DNA of 64,000 nucleotides from contig BRXU01000002.1 of the NCBI GenBank assembly GCA_030267565.1, forward strand, positions 4,711,501 to 4,775,500. The letters are read 5' to 3'. Below are positions 45,384 through 56,990 of this stretch, in pieces. The notes under the pieces were generated by a model that was not told where the DNA came from, made no database searches, and was given only the letters and a program-made list of their open reading frames with translations. The stretch's first letter is position 1. Every line of letters starts with the position of its first letter. Source of the DNA: Pleodorina starrii (Eukaryota > Chlorophyta > Chlorophyceae > Chlamydomonadales > Volvocaceae). The translations under genes were made by a program, and so were the position numbers.

Positions 45384-48300
45384 ATGCAAGGACGGATGTC
45401 CTTTCAACAACCACAACACAGCACAGGACTCTCTTGCCGCGGCGGGCGAGTCAGCGCGCTGACCGGATGGGCGGGGCATCGCGCCCGCAAGCAGGTCAGC
45501 CCCCGCCCGTCGCGCCGGCCAACCTGATTTTGCACGTCTTGGCGCCCGCGATCTTAGCCCGTTCACGCCATCGCTGGCGTTGCGCCCAACGTACCTGGGA
45601 CTGTTGCGCTGTGTCGGCGTGCAAGGGGCCTCGCCTCCGCCCTCTCCCCCCCCTTCGCCGCTTCCTTTTTCAAGCCCCCATCATCTTGGGCCCACGCTCC
45701 CCCTCCCCGCGCACTCCACAGCTGCTCCCGGGCTCGGTTGCCCGCCAGCCCAGCCCACCCCAGCCCAGCCCAGCCCATCAGCAACGCACATCGTCCCCCC
45801 CCCCAAAAAAAGTCATCTCCCAACCTCCTCGTGTTCCTCCTCACCTTGACACCCACCTCCCCCCGCAGGCCGCCGCTCCCGGCGCCCCCGCCCCGTCAGC
45901 AGCTGCCACCACCGCCACCGCCCCTCGCCGCCACGCTCTTTCCCCAGCCCCAACCCGAGCCCCAGTGCCGTCCCGACACACCATCTCCGCCCCCCTCCTC
46001 CCCCTCCTCCGCGCCCCCCGCGCCTCCACCCCATCATCCTCCTCCTTCTCCGCCGCCTCCTCCGCAAGCCCCAACCCCGCCACCCGCACCTCCAGTTACG
46101 ACATCTCCGAGCTGCCGCGTCGGTTGGGACCAACTGAACCTATCGTACTCTGGTATCGCAACGACCTCCGGGTGGACGATCACCCGGGCCTGACGGCGGC
46201 GGCGGCGGCGTGTGGCGGCGGCGGCGGCAGCAACGGAGGTGGCGGCGGCGGCGGCGGCGCCGACTCCCCGCGGCCGCTGGCTCCCGTGTACCTGATCGAC
46301 CCGGAACGACTGTCGTACCTCGCCTTCACACCCGGCGGGCCCGAATGTGAGCGGCGCGGCGGGGATGCTGGCGGCGGCGGAGCAGCTGTGCCGTACATTG
46401 CGACACAACATCGCATGCATTTCCGTGTGCGTATGTGTGTGTGTGTGTGTCAGCCTGTCTGTTCTGCCTACCGCGCCCCCTCCTCACCCCCCCTCTTTCC
46501 CCCCCTCCTCCCTGTGGTACGTGGCGGTCCGCAGCGCTGTCGTCCTCCCTGGAGCGCCTCCGCTGCGAATTGCGGTCCCTCGGCAGCGACCTGGCCGTAC
46601 GGGTGGGGGCATGGGAGCAGGGGCTGACGGGGCTGACCCGGGAGGTGGGCGCGCGGGCGGTGGTTTCGGAGGCAGAGGTGGAGGTCAGGTGGGTGGGTGG
46701 GTGGGCATGTGGCTGCTGCGCGTGTGCACGCGTGTGTGCACGCGTGTGTGTGGGTGTGGGTGTGGGGCTGCGCGGCTGTGCACATGCATGTAGGGGCGTG
46801 TGTATGGTGGTGGTGGTGGGGAAGGGGCGGGGCGGGTCTGGGGGGGCTGCTGCATCGGGCTGCTGCTGCTGCTGCTGCTGCTGCCGGCCGCGGCGGGGTC
46901 GGGCATACGGTACGCGGGGATGGAAAATACAACCCGCAACTGCCACTAAATACCCCCTTGTTCTTACATCCCCTCTCCCTCCCCCGGCCCCCCCCCCCAC
47001 ACACACATACATACACACGCACCCGTCAGGTGGCGACTGCCCGCGGCGGCCGCCCTGGACCGCGCCGCCGACGCGCTTGGCGCTGTGTCGTACGGCTGGC
47101 AGGCGCCGCTGTGGTCCGCGGACCGCTTCGACATCCGCTACCGCACCTGGCGGGATAGGCGGGGCCCACCGGCGGAGCCGCTGCCGGCGCCCTCGGCTCT
47201 GCCGCCCTTCCCCTCCTGGGTGGACCCGGGTGAGGAGGAGCAGAGCAGAGCGGGAAGAATGGGGGGGAGCAGGGAGCGGGGAGCAAGGAGGGGGGGGGAT
47301 AAGAAAGAAGATACCGCAGCGAAGGGACGGGACAAGGCGTAAGGGGTGGTGGTGGTGGTAAGCAGGGAGGTGGAGGTGGTGGGGGTGGTGGGGGTGAGAG
47401 TGCGTTAATACGAGGTTGGCACTGGTGGTAGCGACCCAACCCAACCCAACCAGGCACCAACGTATGGACCAATAATCAGCTGAAGAGGAAGACAACAGCA
47501 ACAACCCAAAAAGGCAAGCAGGCAAGCTGACAAAACGTCCCTCCTGCCTCTTACCTCCCTCCCTCCCTCCCTCCCACCGGCCCAGGCCGCATCCCCAGCG
47601 GGGCGGAGATGCGGCAACTGCTGACGGAGGCGGCGCTGGCGGCGTACGACAGCGGCAGCGGACTGGCGGAGGTGGCGGCGGCGGTGGCGGCGGAGTGCGG
47701 TGCGGGCCCGGAGGCGGAGCGAGCTGTGCGACTGGCGGGGGGTGCGGACAGCCCTCTGCAGCTCCTGAAGATGTACCTCGGGTGCGTGGGGACCTGGGGT
47801 GGCTTAGGGGGGGTTGGGGGTTGGAGGGGGGGTGGGGGTTGGAGGGGGGTTGGGGGGCTCGGTGGGTGGCTTGGGATGGTGTCGGCGGGGGCAGTGGCAG
47901 TGAGTGTGACGGGTGGGGTTTGGTGGGGTGTGGGAGCGACATGCGGCCGGGACTGGGGACTGGGCGTTTCATTACCGTATTTGGGGGATTCAAACACTCT
48001 GTCACACAATCACACATACACAAACACACCCCAGCAGTGAAGTGCAGTGAAGCGCAGCAGCTCATGAAACCAACCCTCCCCGGCGTATCCCATCCGCCCC
48101 TCCGCCCCTCCCTTCCCTATCCCTCTCTTAGCACCTCCGTTGCACACCTCCCTCCGCCCTATCCCCCTCCCACCACCCTACCCCACTCCTCTGCTCCTCC
48201 TCCCCCTCCTCTGCTCCCCCTCCCCCTCTGCTCCCCCGCTGTCTACAGGACCGCACCACCCGCGGCCGCCCCTCCTCCTCCTCCTTCCAGCTCCGCTTCC

Positions 48301-51300
48301 TCCTCCCTCGTGTCTCTGGATGAGGATGTGGCTGCACTGCGGCGCCCGGGTGTGGACGGAGCGCCATTCACCGGACTGTTCAGTGCCGCCAAGGCGCTGG
48401 GGACGCTGTCGGCGAGGAGGGTGTTCTGGGAGGTGGGGGCGATGGGGTGGGGGAAGCGTGTATGGGGGGTATCCACGTATAGTCCGGAGCCCGTAAAAGG
48501 GGGGGGGCAGTGTGTGGGGCCGTGGGGGCGGTGCGGGGGCGGTGGGGGGCGGTGTGTGAGGCTGTGGGGGCTCCCTATTCCGGCATCTCCGTCGTCTTGT
48601 GCCAGTGCCAGTGCCAGAAAGATGGACAGACAGACAGACGGACAACTAGACAGACAGACAGACAGGTTGCCCAATCGGACTGCTGCTGCTCTGCACCGCC
48701 GCGTCAACATCCGACCCACCCCACTCACACCCCACACACCCCCCTCACACCCGGGGGCCCCCGACCCCCCGATTACGGCTGCCGCCGCAGGCCTACGTCG
48801 CCGATGGTCAGCCGTACGGCAGTGTCGAGCCGCGGCGGCTGCGCAGTCCGGCGGCGGTGGCGGCGGCGGTGGCGGCGGAGGCGGCGGACTTCCACCGGGC
48901 GCTTGCGGTGTTGGATGACGACCGGGTGGTGGCTCCAGGGGTGGAGGTCCACTTTTGGCGCTGGAAGGGCGGACTGACGGGTGCGTGTGTGTATGTACGT
49001 GTGTGTATGTGCGTGTGTGTGTATGTGTGCGTGTACGAGTGTGTGTATGGGGTGAGGAGCGGAACTCGGAAGCCCCTCTGTCTCGCCAGTGCACCCCTGT
49101 TGTCCTACCCCCCAAGCCCCCCCCCCGCCTTTCCACCTTCGCCCCCGCCTTACCAGCTCCCCGCCTTACCAGCTCCCGCCCTCACCCCCCTTTCCCCTTC
49201 CCCCCTTCCCCCTTCCGCGCACTCCCCCCTCCCCTTGTCGCTCCGGCCTATACGTGGATAACCCCATGTCGCCCGTCCCCCCACAGACTACTGTGTCGCC
49301 GAGCCCGCCCGCCCGCTGCCCGGCGCCCCCGCGGTGCTGCTGGTTCATGGTTTCGGAGCATTCGGCGACCAGTGGCGCGGCAACATGGGCGCACTGGCGG
49401 CGGCGGGCTTCCGGGTCTTCGCGCCCACCTTCCCTGGATTCGGACGGAGCCAGAAGGCGGCGGTGCCGTACAGCCAGGACCTGTGGCGCGACTTCCTCAG
49501 GTGCGTGTTTGCGTGTGTATGTGCGTGTATGTGTGTGTGTATTTGTGTGTGTGCGTGTATGTGTGTGTGTGCCTGTGTGTATGCGTGTGTGTGGGCGGGG
49601 CGGAAGATGGGGGGCGGTAGATGGGCGGATGGGCAGTGTCAGACCGACAGACAGACGGACAGACAGACCGAGACGCGCGCGCGGGAGGGGATGGGAGGGA
49701 GGGTTGTGTTTTGAGGGGGAGAAGGGCGGAGGAGGGGCGAGGCGGGCTGGCTTGCGGTTGTCGGCCCCGGTCGCCGAACCCCACCCCCACCCCCACCCCA
49801 ACCCCGACGTCCCCACCCCAACCCTAACCTGACCCCAATCTCTTGCCCCCTTCCCTCGCCCCTTCCTCCTTCCCCCCCACTCCCCCCCACTCCTCCCCCG
49901 CATATCAGTCCCTGTCCCCCGCTCCTCCCCCCTCCCCCCTTCCTCCTTCCCCCCCTCCCCCCCCTCCCCCCTTCCTCCTTCCCCCCCTCCCTCCCCCCCC
50001 TCCCCCCTCCTCCCCCAGGGACTTCACTCTGCAGGTTGTTGGCTCCCCGGTGGTGGTGGCGGGTAACTCCATCGGCGGATTCATCTGCACCGCCCTGGCA
50101 GCGGACTACCCGGGGCTGGTGAGGGGGCTGGTGCTGCTCAACAGCGCAGGTGGGGCACGATAGAGGGGGGTGGGTGGGTGGGGGGGCGGGGGGGGGCGGG
50201 GGAGCCGGGGGGCGGGGGGCGGGGAGGCGTGGGATGGACTGGGTTAATAATAAGGAAGACACCGGAGGCAGCGGAGGGACGGAGGCAGCGGAGGCAAGCA
50301 AGGGAGCGGTGGGGGTCGAGGGGGGGGGGAAGATGTGTGTGTGTAGGGGGTGTTGAGGGGGAGGATCCAGTCGCGTTCCCACCCGCGTTTCCCCTTCGTG
50401 CCCCGCCTCCCCTCACGGCCCCTGCACCAACCCTCCCCCTCCCCCCTCCCCCTCCCCCTCCACACACACACACGCACCCTTCCTGCTTCCTCCCCCCACC
50501 CCCCGCACCCCCCCAACCCCCACAAAACAGGCCCCGTGGACCCCTCCTTCGACATCGCCGCCTGGCGAGCCGCCGTGGCCGCCGGCCGCCGCGCCCCCCC
50601 CGCCGCCGTGGTGTCCGCCGTCTCCTCCGCCCTGTTCTGGTACCTGGAGCGCACCGTGCCCTCCACCCTCAAGTGGCTCTACCCCACCAACCCGGCAAAG
50701 GCGGACGAGTGGCTGGCGCAGGAGATACTGAGGTGGGTGGGAGGTGGGGGAGCGGCCTCCGGGCCGTTTTGGGGGGTTTGCGGGTGGGAACTGGGAGGTG
50801 GGAGGTGGGGGGTGGGAGCTGGGAGCTGGGAGGTGGGGGGCTAAGGGTGAGGGGATGTGAGGGCCCCAGCAAGTCACCCCGGGCGGCCCCCTCCGATACC
50901 CCGCCGGGGTGTTGGGTTTGGGGCACCGCTGCAGTCTCACCTTAGGAAGGACCCCCGGGGGGCATCGTTTATTCGTTTTAGTAACCCTCGGGGTCTTGGG
51001 CGGTGTTGGGAATCTGGGGATCTGGAAGATTGGGGATCGGGGGATACGGAAGATCTGAAGGGCATTTGGAGATCCTGGAGATCAACTCTTCAAGTCCCTC
51101 CCACGATCTCCCCCCCTCCCCCGGTCCACCCGAAGACGACTGCGGAAAGCTGTGTCTGTCCGTCCGTCCATTAATCGTGTGTTGTTTGCGAATGTGTGTG
51201 TGCGTGTGTGTGTATGTGTCCCGGCGCACCTCCCCTCCCCTCCACTGCCTTTCAGGGCCGCGGGCGACAGCGGCGCCATCGACGTGTTCAAGAGCGTGTG

Positions 51301-52403
51301 GTACCTGCCTCCCCCCCGGGCGCTCAATTGGCTGGTCGCGGAGGCGTGGAGGGGACCCACCCTAGTGCTACAGGTGTGTGGGGGGGGCAAAAAGGAGATA
51401 CCGGGAAGCCAGGGGTTTTAGGGTTTCAAGGTTTTGAAGGGGCGTGGAAAAATAACCGATAACCGATAACCGCTGCGAAGTACCGCAGTCGTACTGCCTC
51501 ATCTCAGCTCTGGACGAGTTGGGGAACAGACCCGGAACCCCCCCCCCTCCAGCCTATACGTGGATAACCCCTCCCCTGCCCTCCCCTGCCCGCCCCCGGC
51601 CCCTGCCCTCAGGGCGCCCTCGACCCGCTCAACGACGCCCGCAGTCGGGCCCGGCAGCTGGGGGAGCTGTGCCCCAATGTGCAAGTGCAGCTGCTGCAGG
51701 CGGGTGAGTGAGTGACACTGAGTGGCGACACTGAGCCTCAGCCAGCCAGCCAGCCAGCCAGGCCGCCACTCCGTCCGTCATTCCGTCCGATCGACCGGGC
51801 CGCGGGCGGGATCCATACGAGGGGGTCGGCCCGCTGGCTCTACCCTTCCTAGGATCTGGAGTGGGGGAATTGGGGGGTTTGGGGGCGGGTATCGCTGATG
51901 TGGAGCGGATTGGGGCAGCTGAGGCTGCCTCCGGCCGGATGCACCGGGTCCGATGCACCCGGTCCGATGCACCGGGTCCGCAACCCGCCCGCCCCGCGTA
52001 GCCCCGCGTTAACCCACCGCTGGGCGCAGGCAGCTGCCCCTGCGCTGCACCTCACCCATCTACCACACCCCCCCCCCCACACACACGCACCCCACGCCCA
52101 GCAAGGCCACACAGAGGGCTGTGGGCCGTTTCTTTTTCCACGCTGAGATGAGATGAGCTGTGCTGTGGCATCTCCGCGCGGGGGGGCACCGTGCTGTGCG
52201 CTGCGTGCTGCGCAGGCCACTGCCCCCACGACGAGGTTCCGGAGCAGGTCAACGAGGCGCTGCTGGGTTTCATCCGGAGGTCCGTCCTGCTGGGGGACCC
52301 GGAGGGGCGGGGAGAGGGGGGGGAGGGGTCGGGGGCGGGGGTGGCGGTTGCAGCGCCGTCGCCGTCCTCGTCGTCCTCGCCCGCGGGGAAGGGGAAGGCG
52401 TAA
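45384..52403 (+). CDS. Photolyase N-terminal-like domain fused to alpha/beta-hydrolase
   Basis: Thirteen exons: 45384-45494, 45869-46346, 46535-46688, 47030-47229, 47586-47781, 48249-48432, 48791-48980, 49287-49500, 50019-50149, 50531-50732, 51256-51373, 51613-51703, 52216-52403. They total 819 codons including the stop, all junctions in frame. The start is least certain: this model gives a basic, Ser/Ala-rich N-terminus like a plastid transit peptide; the alternative ATG 45467 without the first intron gives 915 residues. From about residue 128, VLWYRNDLRVDDHPGL opens a photolyase/cryptochrome antenna-type alpha/beta domain. No FAD-binding helical domain is evident. The C-terminal half is a complete alpha/beta-hydrolase: oxyanion HGFGAFGDQW, nucleophile GNS593IGG, acid D730 (GALDPLND), H758 (GHCPHDE). 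The same fusion is known from plants (Arabidopsis At4g25290, from memory). Substrate unknown. Confidence 0.85.
48470..48498. repeat. Recurring intron motif, copy 5
   Basis: Reads TATCCACGTATAGTCCGGAG then CCCGTAAAA, in photolyase-hydrolase intron 48433-48790. It is in sense orientation and 37 nt after the donor, the only sense copy. Confidence 0.8.
49241..49265. repeat. Recurring intron motif, copy 6
   Basis: Reverse orientation: the plus strand reads CTCCGGCCTATACGTGGATA then ACCCC, ending about 22 nt before the acceptor of intron 48981-49286. Confidence 0.8.
49858..50016. repeat. Long CT-rich tract before an acceptor
   Basis: Nearly uninterrupted C and T for about 160 nt at the 3' end of intron 49501-50018, including repeated CCTCCTTCCCCC units. 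Confidence 0.85.
51548..51570. repeat. Recurring intron motif, copy 7
   Basis: Reverse orientation: the plus strand reads CTCCAGCCTATACGTGGATA then ACCC, about 40 nt before the acceptor of intron 51374-51612. Confidence 0.8.
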
Positions 52404-53331
52404 AGAGGGAGCAAGGGAGCCTGGGGAATGGAGGACGGGGAATGGAGAGCGAGATCGAGGGCGCGGCCGGCTGGCTGCGTGGGGCTGCCTGGCTGACGTG
52501 GCGGCCTTTCAGATGAGAGACGCAGTGCGGAGGTGCGGGGAGGTGCGGTAAGGTGCGCGGAGGTTTGCGGATCCCGCCGCTGCGCGGTCGTGCGTGCGTG
52601 CGTGCGGTCTGCCGTTTTTCCTCTGCTCCGGGTTCACCTCCGGGTGGCGCGACGAATGCCGGTCGATGAGCTGGTTTTGAGGGGTGGGGAGATCCGCCGC
52701 CGCACCGTATTGGGGGCGGCCTGTGCGTCCCAAATCGGTCTCCAAATTGTGGAGCCTCGATGGTCCCTCTGTGTGTGTGTGTTTGTGTGTAGAGGGCAAA
52801 CATTTCACTCGAGCACGCGGACATCAGAAGGCTTCAAATGAATGAATGCCGGGCTGACGTTCTGGGGTTCATGGGGTTATGGGCGGATGAGTGTACGGCG
52901 GAGGGCACGGCCAGTACGGCAGGTGAAACAGTGCTCCTGATGTGCTTTGAGCTGGTAGGTCCTGGGTGCTTCGGCCGGTGTGGGTTTTAGGGTTTTAGTA
53001 AGCTGGCGGCAGCAGCAGGAGCGGTAGCGTGATTCGCGGCGGGCCCTGTATACGGTATCAGAAGAGTACCGTTCTTATGCAAAGGTGGGGATTTGTAGAC
53101 GTATACCTCGTGCCCACGACGTGCTTGGGACGTTGGGGAAGCGTCTGGACTGCTGTACCTGTGGAGTTACGGCCTGGTCGGATCCGATTGGTCTTGCGAT
53201 CGTTTCAGTCGGGACGATGCCGGTAGCTTTCACACCGGTCGCTACTCGAGTAGATGTGGCGGGGAAGAGCACGTGCCGCCGGGGCCGGTGGGGGCCCGGA
53301 TACGGTAGCCCCAAAGAGGAGCCTCAAAGCA
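52404..53331. other. 3' flank of photolyase-hydrolase, no gene recognised
   Basis: No clear TGTAA close to the stop was found. Short GT-rich and G-rich stretches only. Confidence 0.45.
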
Positions 53332-54402
53332 TCAAGGGCCAGCCGCAACCACAGCCACAGCGTCGGGGTCGGGGACCAGCAGCAGGGGTCCCAGCGGGGC
53401 GGTTGCGCCAAGCAGACGGGTGAAGGCGGGGCAGGCGCGGGGGACCAGCAGGGACCCCCAGCACTGAGCCAGAGCCGTGAGCCAACAGGCACAACGGGTG
53501 TGCGGCTGGGCCGCTGCAGGGCCGCGGTGGCCCACCAGGGCAGGTCGACCGCAAGGAGACAGGCCGGCCGGGGCAGCCACCGCATGCAGCAGCGGACGGC
53601 TGTAGCCTAGCCGCATGCAGAGCACGAACATGGGCCTCGAGGGGAGGGGAAGGAGGCCAAAAGCCGCCCACCGCCCACCGCCGGGGGGGCAGCGAGCGAG
53701 GAGACCCACGCCGACGCCCACCGGGCAATCAAGTTGGGGGGGGTTGGCGGCATGTCGGGCAGCAGGGGGCATCTGCCGGTCCCGGTCCACAACAGCCGCC
53801 GTGAGAACCCCAGGATGTGGCCCAGGTCGGTGCGCGGCTGCAAGGCCATGAAATCCTTGTGGTATGTACAGGGCGTTGCTGAGGGCGCAGCTAGAGGCGG
53901 CAGCTGCCCGGCCGGAGGTGGAAGGAGAGCGGGAGGCGTGCCACACGTATGGGCCAAGGCCGCCACCAGACCGAAGAGGTCGACCGTCGGGGGGGAGTGG
54001 GGAGGTAGGAGGGGGGGAAGCACACCCCGAGGGACTTGGCCTGAGTGACTGTGATGTGCGGAGGTGGGAATCGGAGGCGGGCGCTACAGGGGCGGCCACC
54101 ACGAGGCGGGGCGGCGGCCCCGGTGGCGGCCGCAGCAGGGGGCGGGGCCGGGGCTGAAGGCAGGGCGGCCGGCCGAGCCCGAGGATGCTGCGGAGAAGGG
54201 CGACGAGGGCGGCGGCGGGCCCCAAGGTGGGCCTGGCGGCCGGCGTGGGCGGGGTGGCGGCGGCAGAAGCTGCCAAGGGCAGGACGCGGTGGCCGGAGCG
54301 GCCCCGGCCTAGGCAGAAGCAATATCCTCCTGGGCTCCAAAATGCAGAGGTCCTACATTGTCGAGATTGAGGCGCTGCCTGAACTTCAATTACACACAAC
54401 AA
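53332..54402 (-). CDS. Unrecognised 356-codon open frame
   Basis: A long uninterrupted ATG-to-stop frame on the minus strand, rich in Pro, Ala, Leu, Gly and Arg. It has no recognisable domain or convincing membrane topology, and the other frames are also fairly open, as expected at this GC content. It lies just left of the repeat-rich block and could be a gene, part of a mobile element, or chance. I see no splice-site or conservation evidence. Confidence 0.2.
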   Translation of the reverse strand: MLCVIEVQAAPQSRQCRTSAFWSPGGYCFCLGRGRSGHRVLPLAASAAATPPTPAARPTLGPAAALVALLRSILGLGRPPCLQPRPRPLLRPPPGPPPRLVVAAPVAPASDSHLRTSQSLRPSPSGCASPPPTSPLPPDGRPLRSGGGLGPYVWHASRSPSTSGRAAAASSCALSNALYIPQGFHGLAAAHRPGPHPGVLTAAVVDRDRQMPPAARHAANPPQLDCPVGVGVGLLARCPPGGGRWAAFGLLPLPSRPMFVLCMRLGYSRPLLHAVAAPAGLSPCGRPALVGHRGPAAAQPHTRCACWLTALAQCWGSLLVPRACPAFTRLLGATAPLGPLLLVPDPDAVAVVAAGP

Positions 54403-54882
54403 TAGATGGAGTAGAGTGTACTAATTGATAATTAGTACACCTGCCCGTATATTGTACTTTAATTCAGTAAAGTACAGTAAAAGGGGATACAAGTACTCAA
54501 TACTTTACAACCATCATGGAGGTATATTGTTGTATTGTCGCAACAGGGCTACAGGGGATACAGGAAATACTGGAGACTTGAAAGTACGAAAGAAATGTTC
54601 TTGTAATTTGTTCGCGGCAAGTGTATTTCAAAGCTAGTTAGAGGCTGCTAGTTAGTGGGCTTGTCCCGAGGCACCTATAAACTAGCAGGGACTTACCGGC
54701 GACTTAGCAGGACGAGTGTTTCCACTGGGCCTTACCTAGCCTTACCGATTGTATGTTCCGCCGAGGTTGTGTATTTTCACCCGTCCCAGAACTTACGAGA
54801 CCTTGCGTACCGTTTGGTTAAGGTTGGCATGAGGCGTATAGTAGGCAACACGATCCGCTTTGAGGAGATGGAGTTAGATTAC
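54403..54882. other. AT-richer flank left of the inverted-array block
   Basis: No gene recognised. A plus-strand frame (from about 54655) stays open up to the array boundary at 54882 and reads on into it; its last codons before the boundary are FEEMELDY. Confidence 0.4.
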
Positions 54883-55480
54883 GGCCCCGGATCGTGGCTC
54901 AGGACATGTACCGAACAATGACAGACCCCTCTGGCTCAGGACATGTACCGAGTCGGTACATGTCCTGAGCCACGATCCGGGGCCGCCCCAGCGCAAGCCC
55001 ATATCTCAATGCATGATGATTGTTTTATGACTTTGTAATGTTGGATCGTTTTGACGACTCGCCATTCAGGGGCACACCATGGGACCGGGTCCCATGCTCC
55101 GACCCAATATCCCAACGGAAATGTATTATTTAATAAATTATTAAATGTCCGATGGGTTTGGCTACTCGCCACGAAGCGGTACACTGCGGGAGCGGGAGCC
55201 ACGATTCGTGGCTCGGGACATGTACCGACTCGGGACATGTCCTGAGCCACGATCCGGGGCCGCACAAGCGCAAATTGATATCCCAAATCAAATGGATTAC
55301 ATATTTAATTACTTATTTTCCGATCGTTCTGACTACTCGCCACGAAGCGGTACGCCGCGGGACCGGGAGCCACGATCCGTGGCTCGGGACATGTACCGAG
55401 TCGGTACATGTCCTGAGCCACAATGGGTGGCCGCCCCAGCACAAGCTGGTATTTATTATTGTTTAATTGTTTTTTGATTT
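54883..55480. repeat. Left palindromic repeat array (inverted partner of 62180-62980)
   Basis: About three units, each with a GC-rich palindromic core built around CGGCCCCGGATCGTGGCT and ACATGTACCGACTCGGTACATGT variants, a CTCGCCA(C/T) block and an AT-rich spacer. The first bases, CGGCCCCGGATCGTGGCT, are the exact reverse complement of the last 18 bases of the right array. Confidence 0.9.
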
Positions 55481-55872
55481 ACATTAATATCGATTATGCC
55501 CAGAATTCCGTACGAAGAATATATAGTGCAGGCACAGCACTTCCTTCATTTTCTGTGTACACGTTTCCGTAAGGGCAGTTCACCGGCTCCGTCTCAGTCG
55601 ACATGCATAATTTTGAGCGTGCTAATGACGTCTTGATGTTGGCATATTTAGCACTGCGAGGTTGGGGCGTGCGAGTAAAAGCTGTCCCTAGCTGTCCCAG
55701 ACACACGTTCGAACCGTTCGCATCAGATGCCTCGTATTAGAGTACTCCGTTATCCTGCAGTATTGGTAAATTGTACGATAGCTTAAATATCCTTAAGCTG
55801 CGCCCCCACTAACGTTGAGCACCCCAACAGCATTCACAGTGCCTCGTTTTTGACTGCCATCCCACTCATGTA
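55481..55872. other. Unassigned sequence between left array and hAT-like element
   Basis: About 390 bp of moderate GC. A 70-codon minus-strand frame (55706-55494) has no recognisable content. Confidence 0.4.
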
Positions 55873-56153
55873 ATTAGGGTTGGCCGGGATACTATACTAG
55901 AAAAGAGTATTAGTATAGTATAGTACTATTATAGTACTATTTACTAGCTGGAGGCCGAAAAATGGTACTATTTACGACAGCCGTACAGAGTATTATAGTA
56001 TACTATAATATAGTACTATGTAGTACTATCGGGACACCGGAATAGTACGTTTTACTATATGTGGCAACCGGCAGGTCGGCCGCCGCAGTCTTACACTTAG
56101 AATTCAAAGTGTGTAACGACAGACATCGATTGTGCACCCTTTTAGTTGTTGAA

Positions 56154-56624
56154 ATGCCTCCGAGGGCAGACCCAGCGAAAAGGGGCCTGCAACCTGGTCC
56201 TGATGTGCCAGCTGAAGTCGCTGCTGCGCGTAAGAAGCAATATGACAAGCTGAAAAGCCAAAAGGCGAACGCAAAGACCGGTAGCCTGTGGGAGAATTTT
56301 ACAGTAGAGTGGGTTGACGGCGAGGTCAAGCTGATCTGCACCTGCGACGTCGTCTTCAGCGCCTCGAACCCCTCGTATACGAACAATCATCACGTGGTAG
56401 CGGGCGCTTGCAAGGCATATGCGCAGCTGCAGCAGCTCAGCCAGCAGCCGAGCGCGACAGGGTCAGCTGTGGATTTGGTGGGGTTTGCCGTGGATGGGGT
56501 GGGGTTTGCCGTAGATTTGGTGGGGTTTAGGTGGAGTTCTGGCGGGGACGTTCGGGTTATTGTAGATTTTGGTTGTTTAGCGATTGACCAGAGGTGCTTT
56601 GTGTTTGGCATAAACTGCCCGTGA
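56154..56624 (+). pseudogene. BED-type zinc-finger-like fragment of a hAT transposase
   Basis: An ATG at 56154 opens about 156 codons. A basic N-terminus leads into SLWENFTVEWVDGEVKLICT, CDVVFSAS and HHVVAGACKAY, which resembles a BED finger (W..F, paired Cys, later His and CK(A)(Y/F)), the usual DNA-binding start of hAT transposases. After about residue 105 the frame runs into a short degenerate repeat (VDLVGFAVDGVGFAVDLVGF). No catalytic core follows, so this is a deletion derivative. An upstream in-frame start exists at 56061. BED assignment is by pattern only. Confidence 0.45.
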
Positions 56625-56680
56625 CTGTCTGGGGTCAGTCTGAGGTGTGTCTGGCACTTCCACGCGGACTGAATGGGGGA

Positions 56681-56990
56681 CTCCCAGGGGCGTCCGACTC
56701 TAAACGGGCCTTAAGGTACCACAGAGGGCTCCCTTTCAGAAAGTAAAATTATATTTAGGAAGTATTAATAAAGAGGATTCCAATGGTGTTATTTTTAGCC
56801 AAAACAGGTGGGTGTACGGGTCCCCTACCCAAGAGACTCCCATGGGCGTCCGACTCTTAAGGGGCTGTAAGGTACCACAGAGGGCTCCCTTTCAGTAAGT
56901 AAAATTATATATAGGAAGTATTAATAAAGAGGATTCCAATGGTATTATTTTGAGCCAAAACGGGTGGGTGTACGGGACCCCTACCCAACA
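56681..56990. repeat. 156-bp tandem duplication, two units
   Basis: Units begin ctcccaggggcgtccgactc at 56681 and ctcccatgggcgtccgactc at 56837 and stay similar throughout (shared ggtaccacagagggctccct and gaagtattaataaagaggat). Confidence 0.9.

Noticed and set aside
45299..45466. Upstream-extended start of the photolyase-hydrolase frame
   Set aside because: The extension to 45299 has no supporting features; a start at 45384 with a first intron gives a transit-peptide-like N-terminus and closes in frame.
54883..55480. CRISPR-like spaced repeats
   Set aside because: The genome is eukaryotic, the spacers are related AT-rich repeats rather than unique, and the units are long and palindromic.
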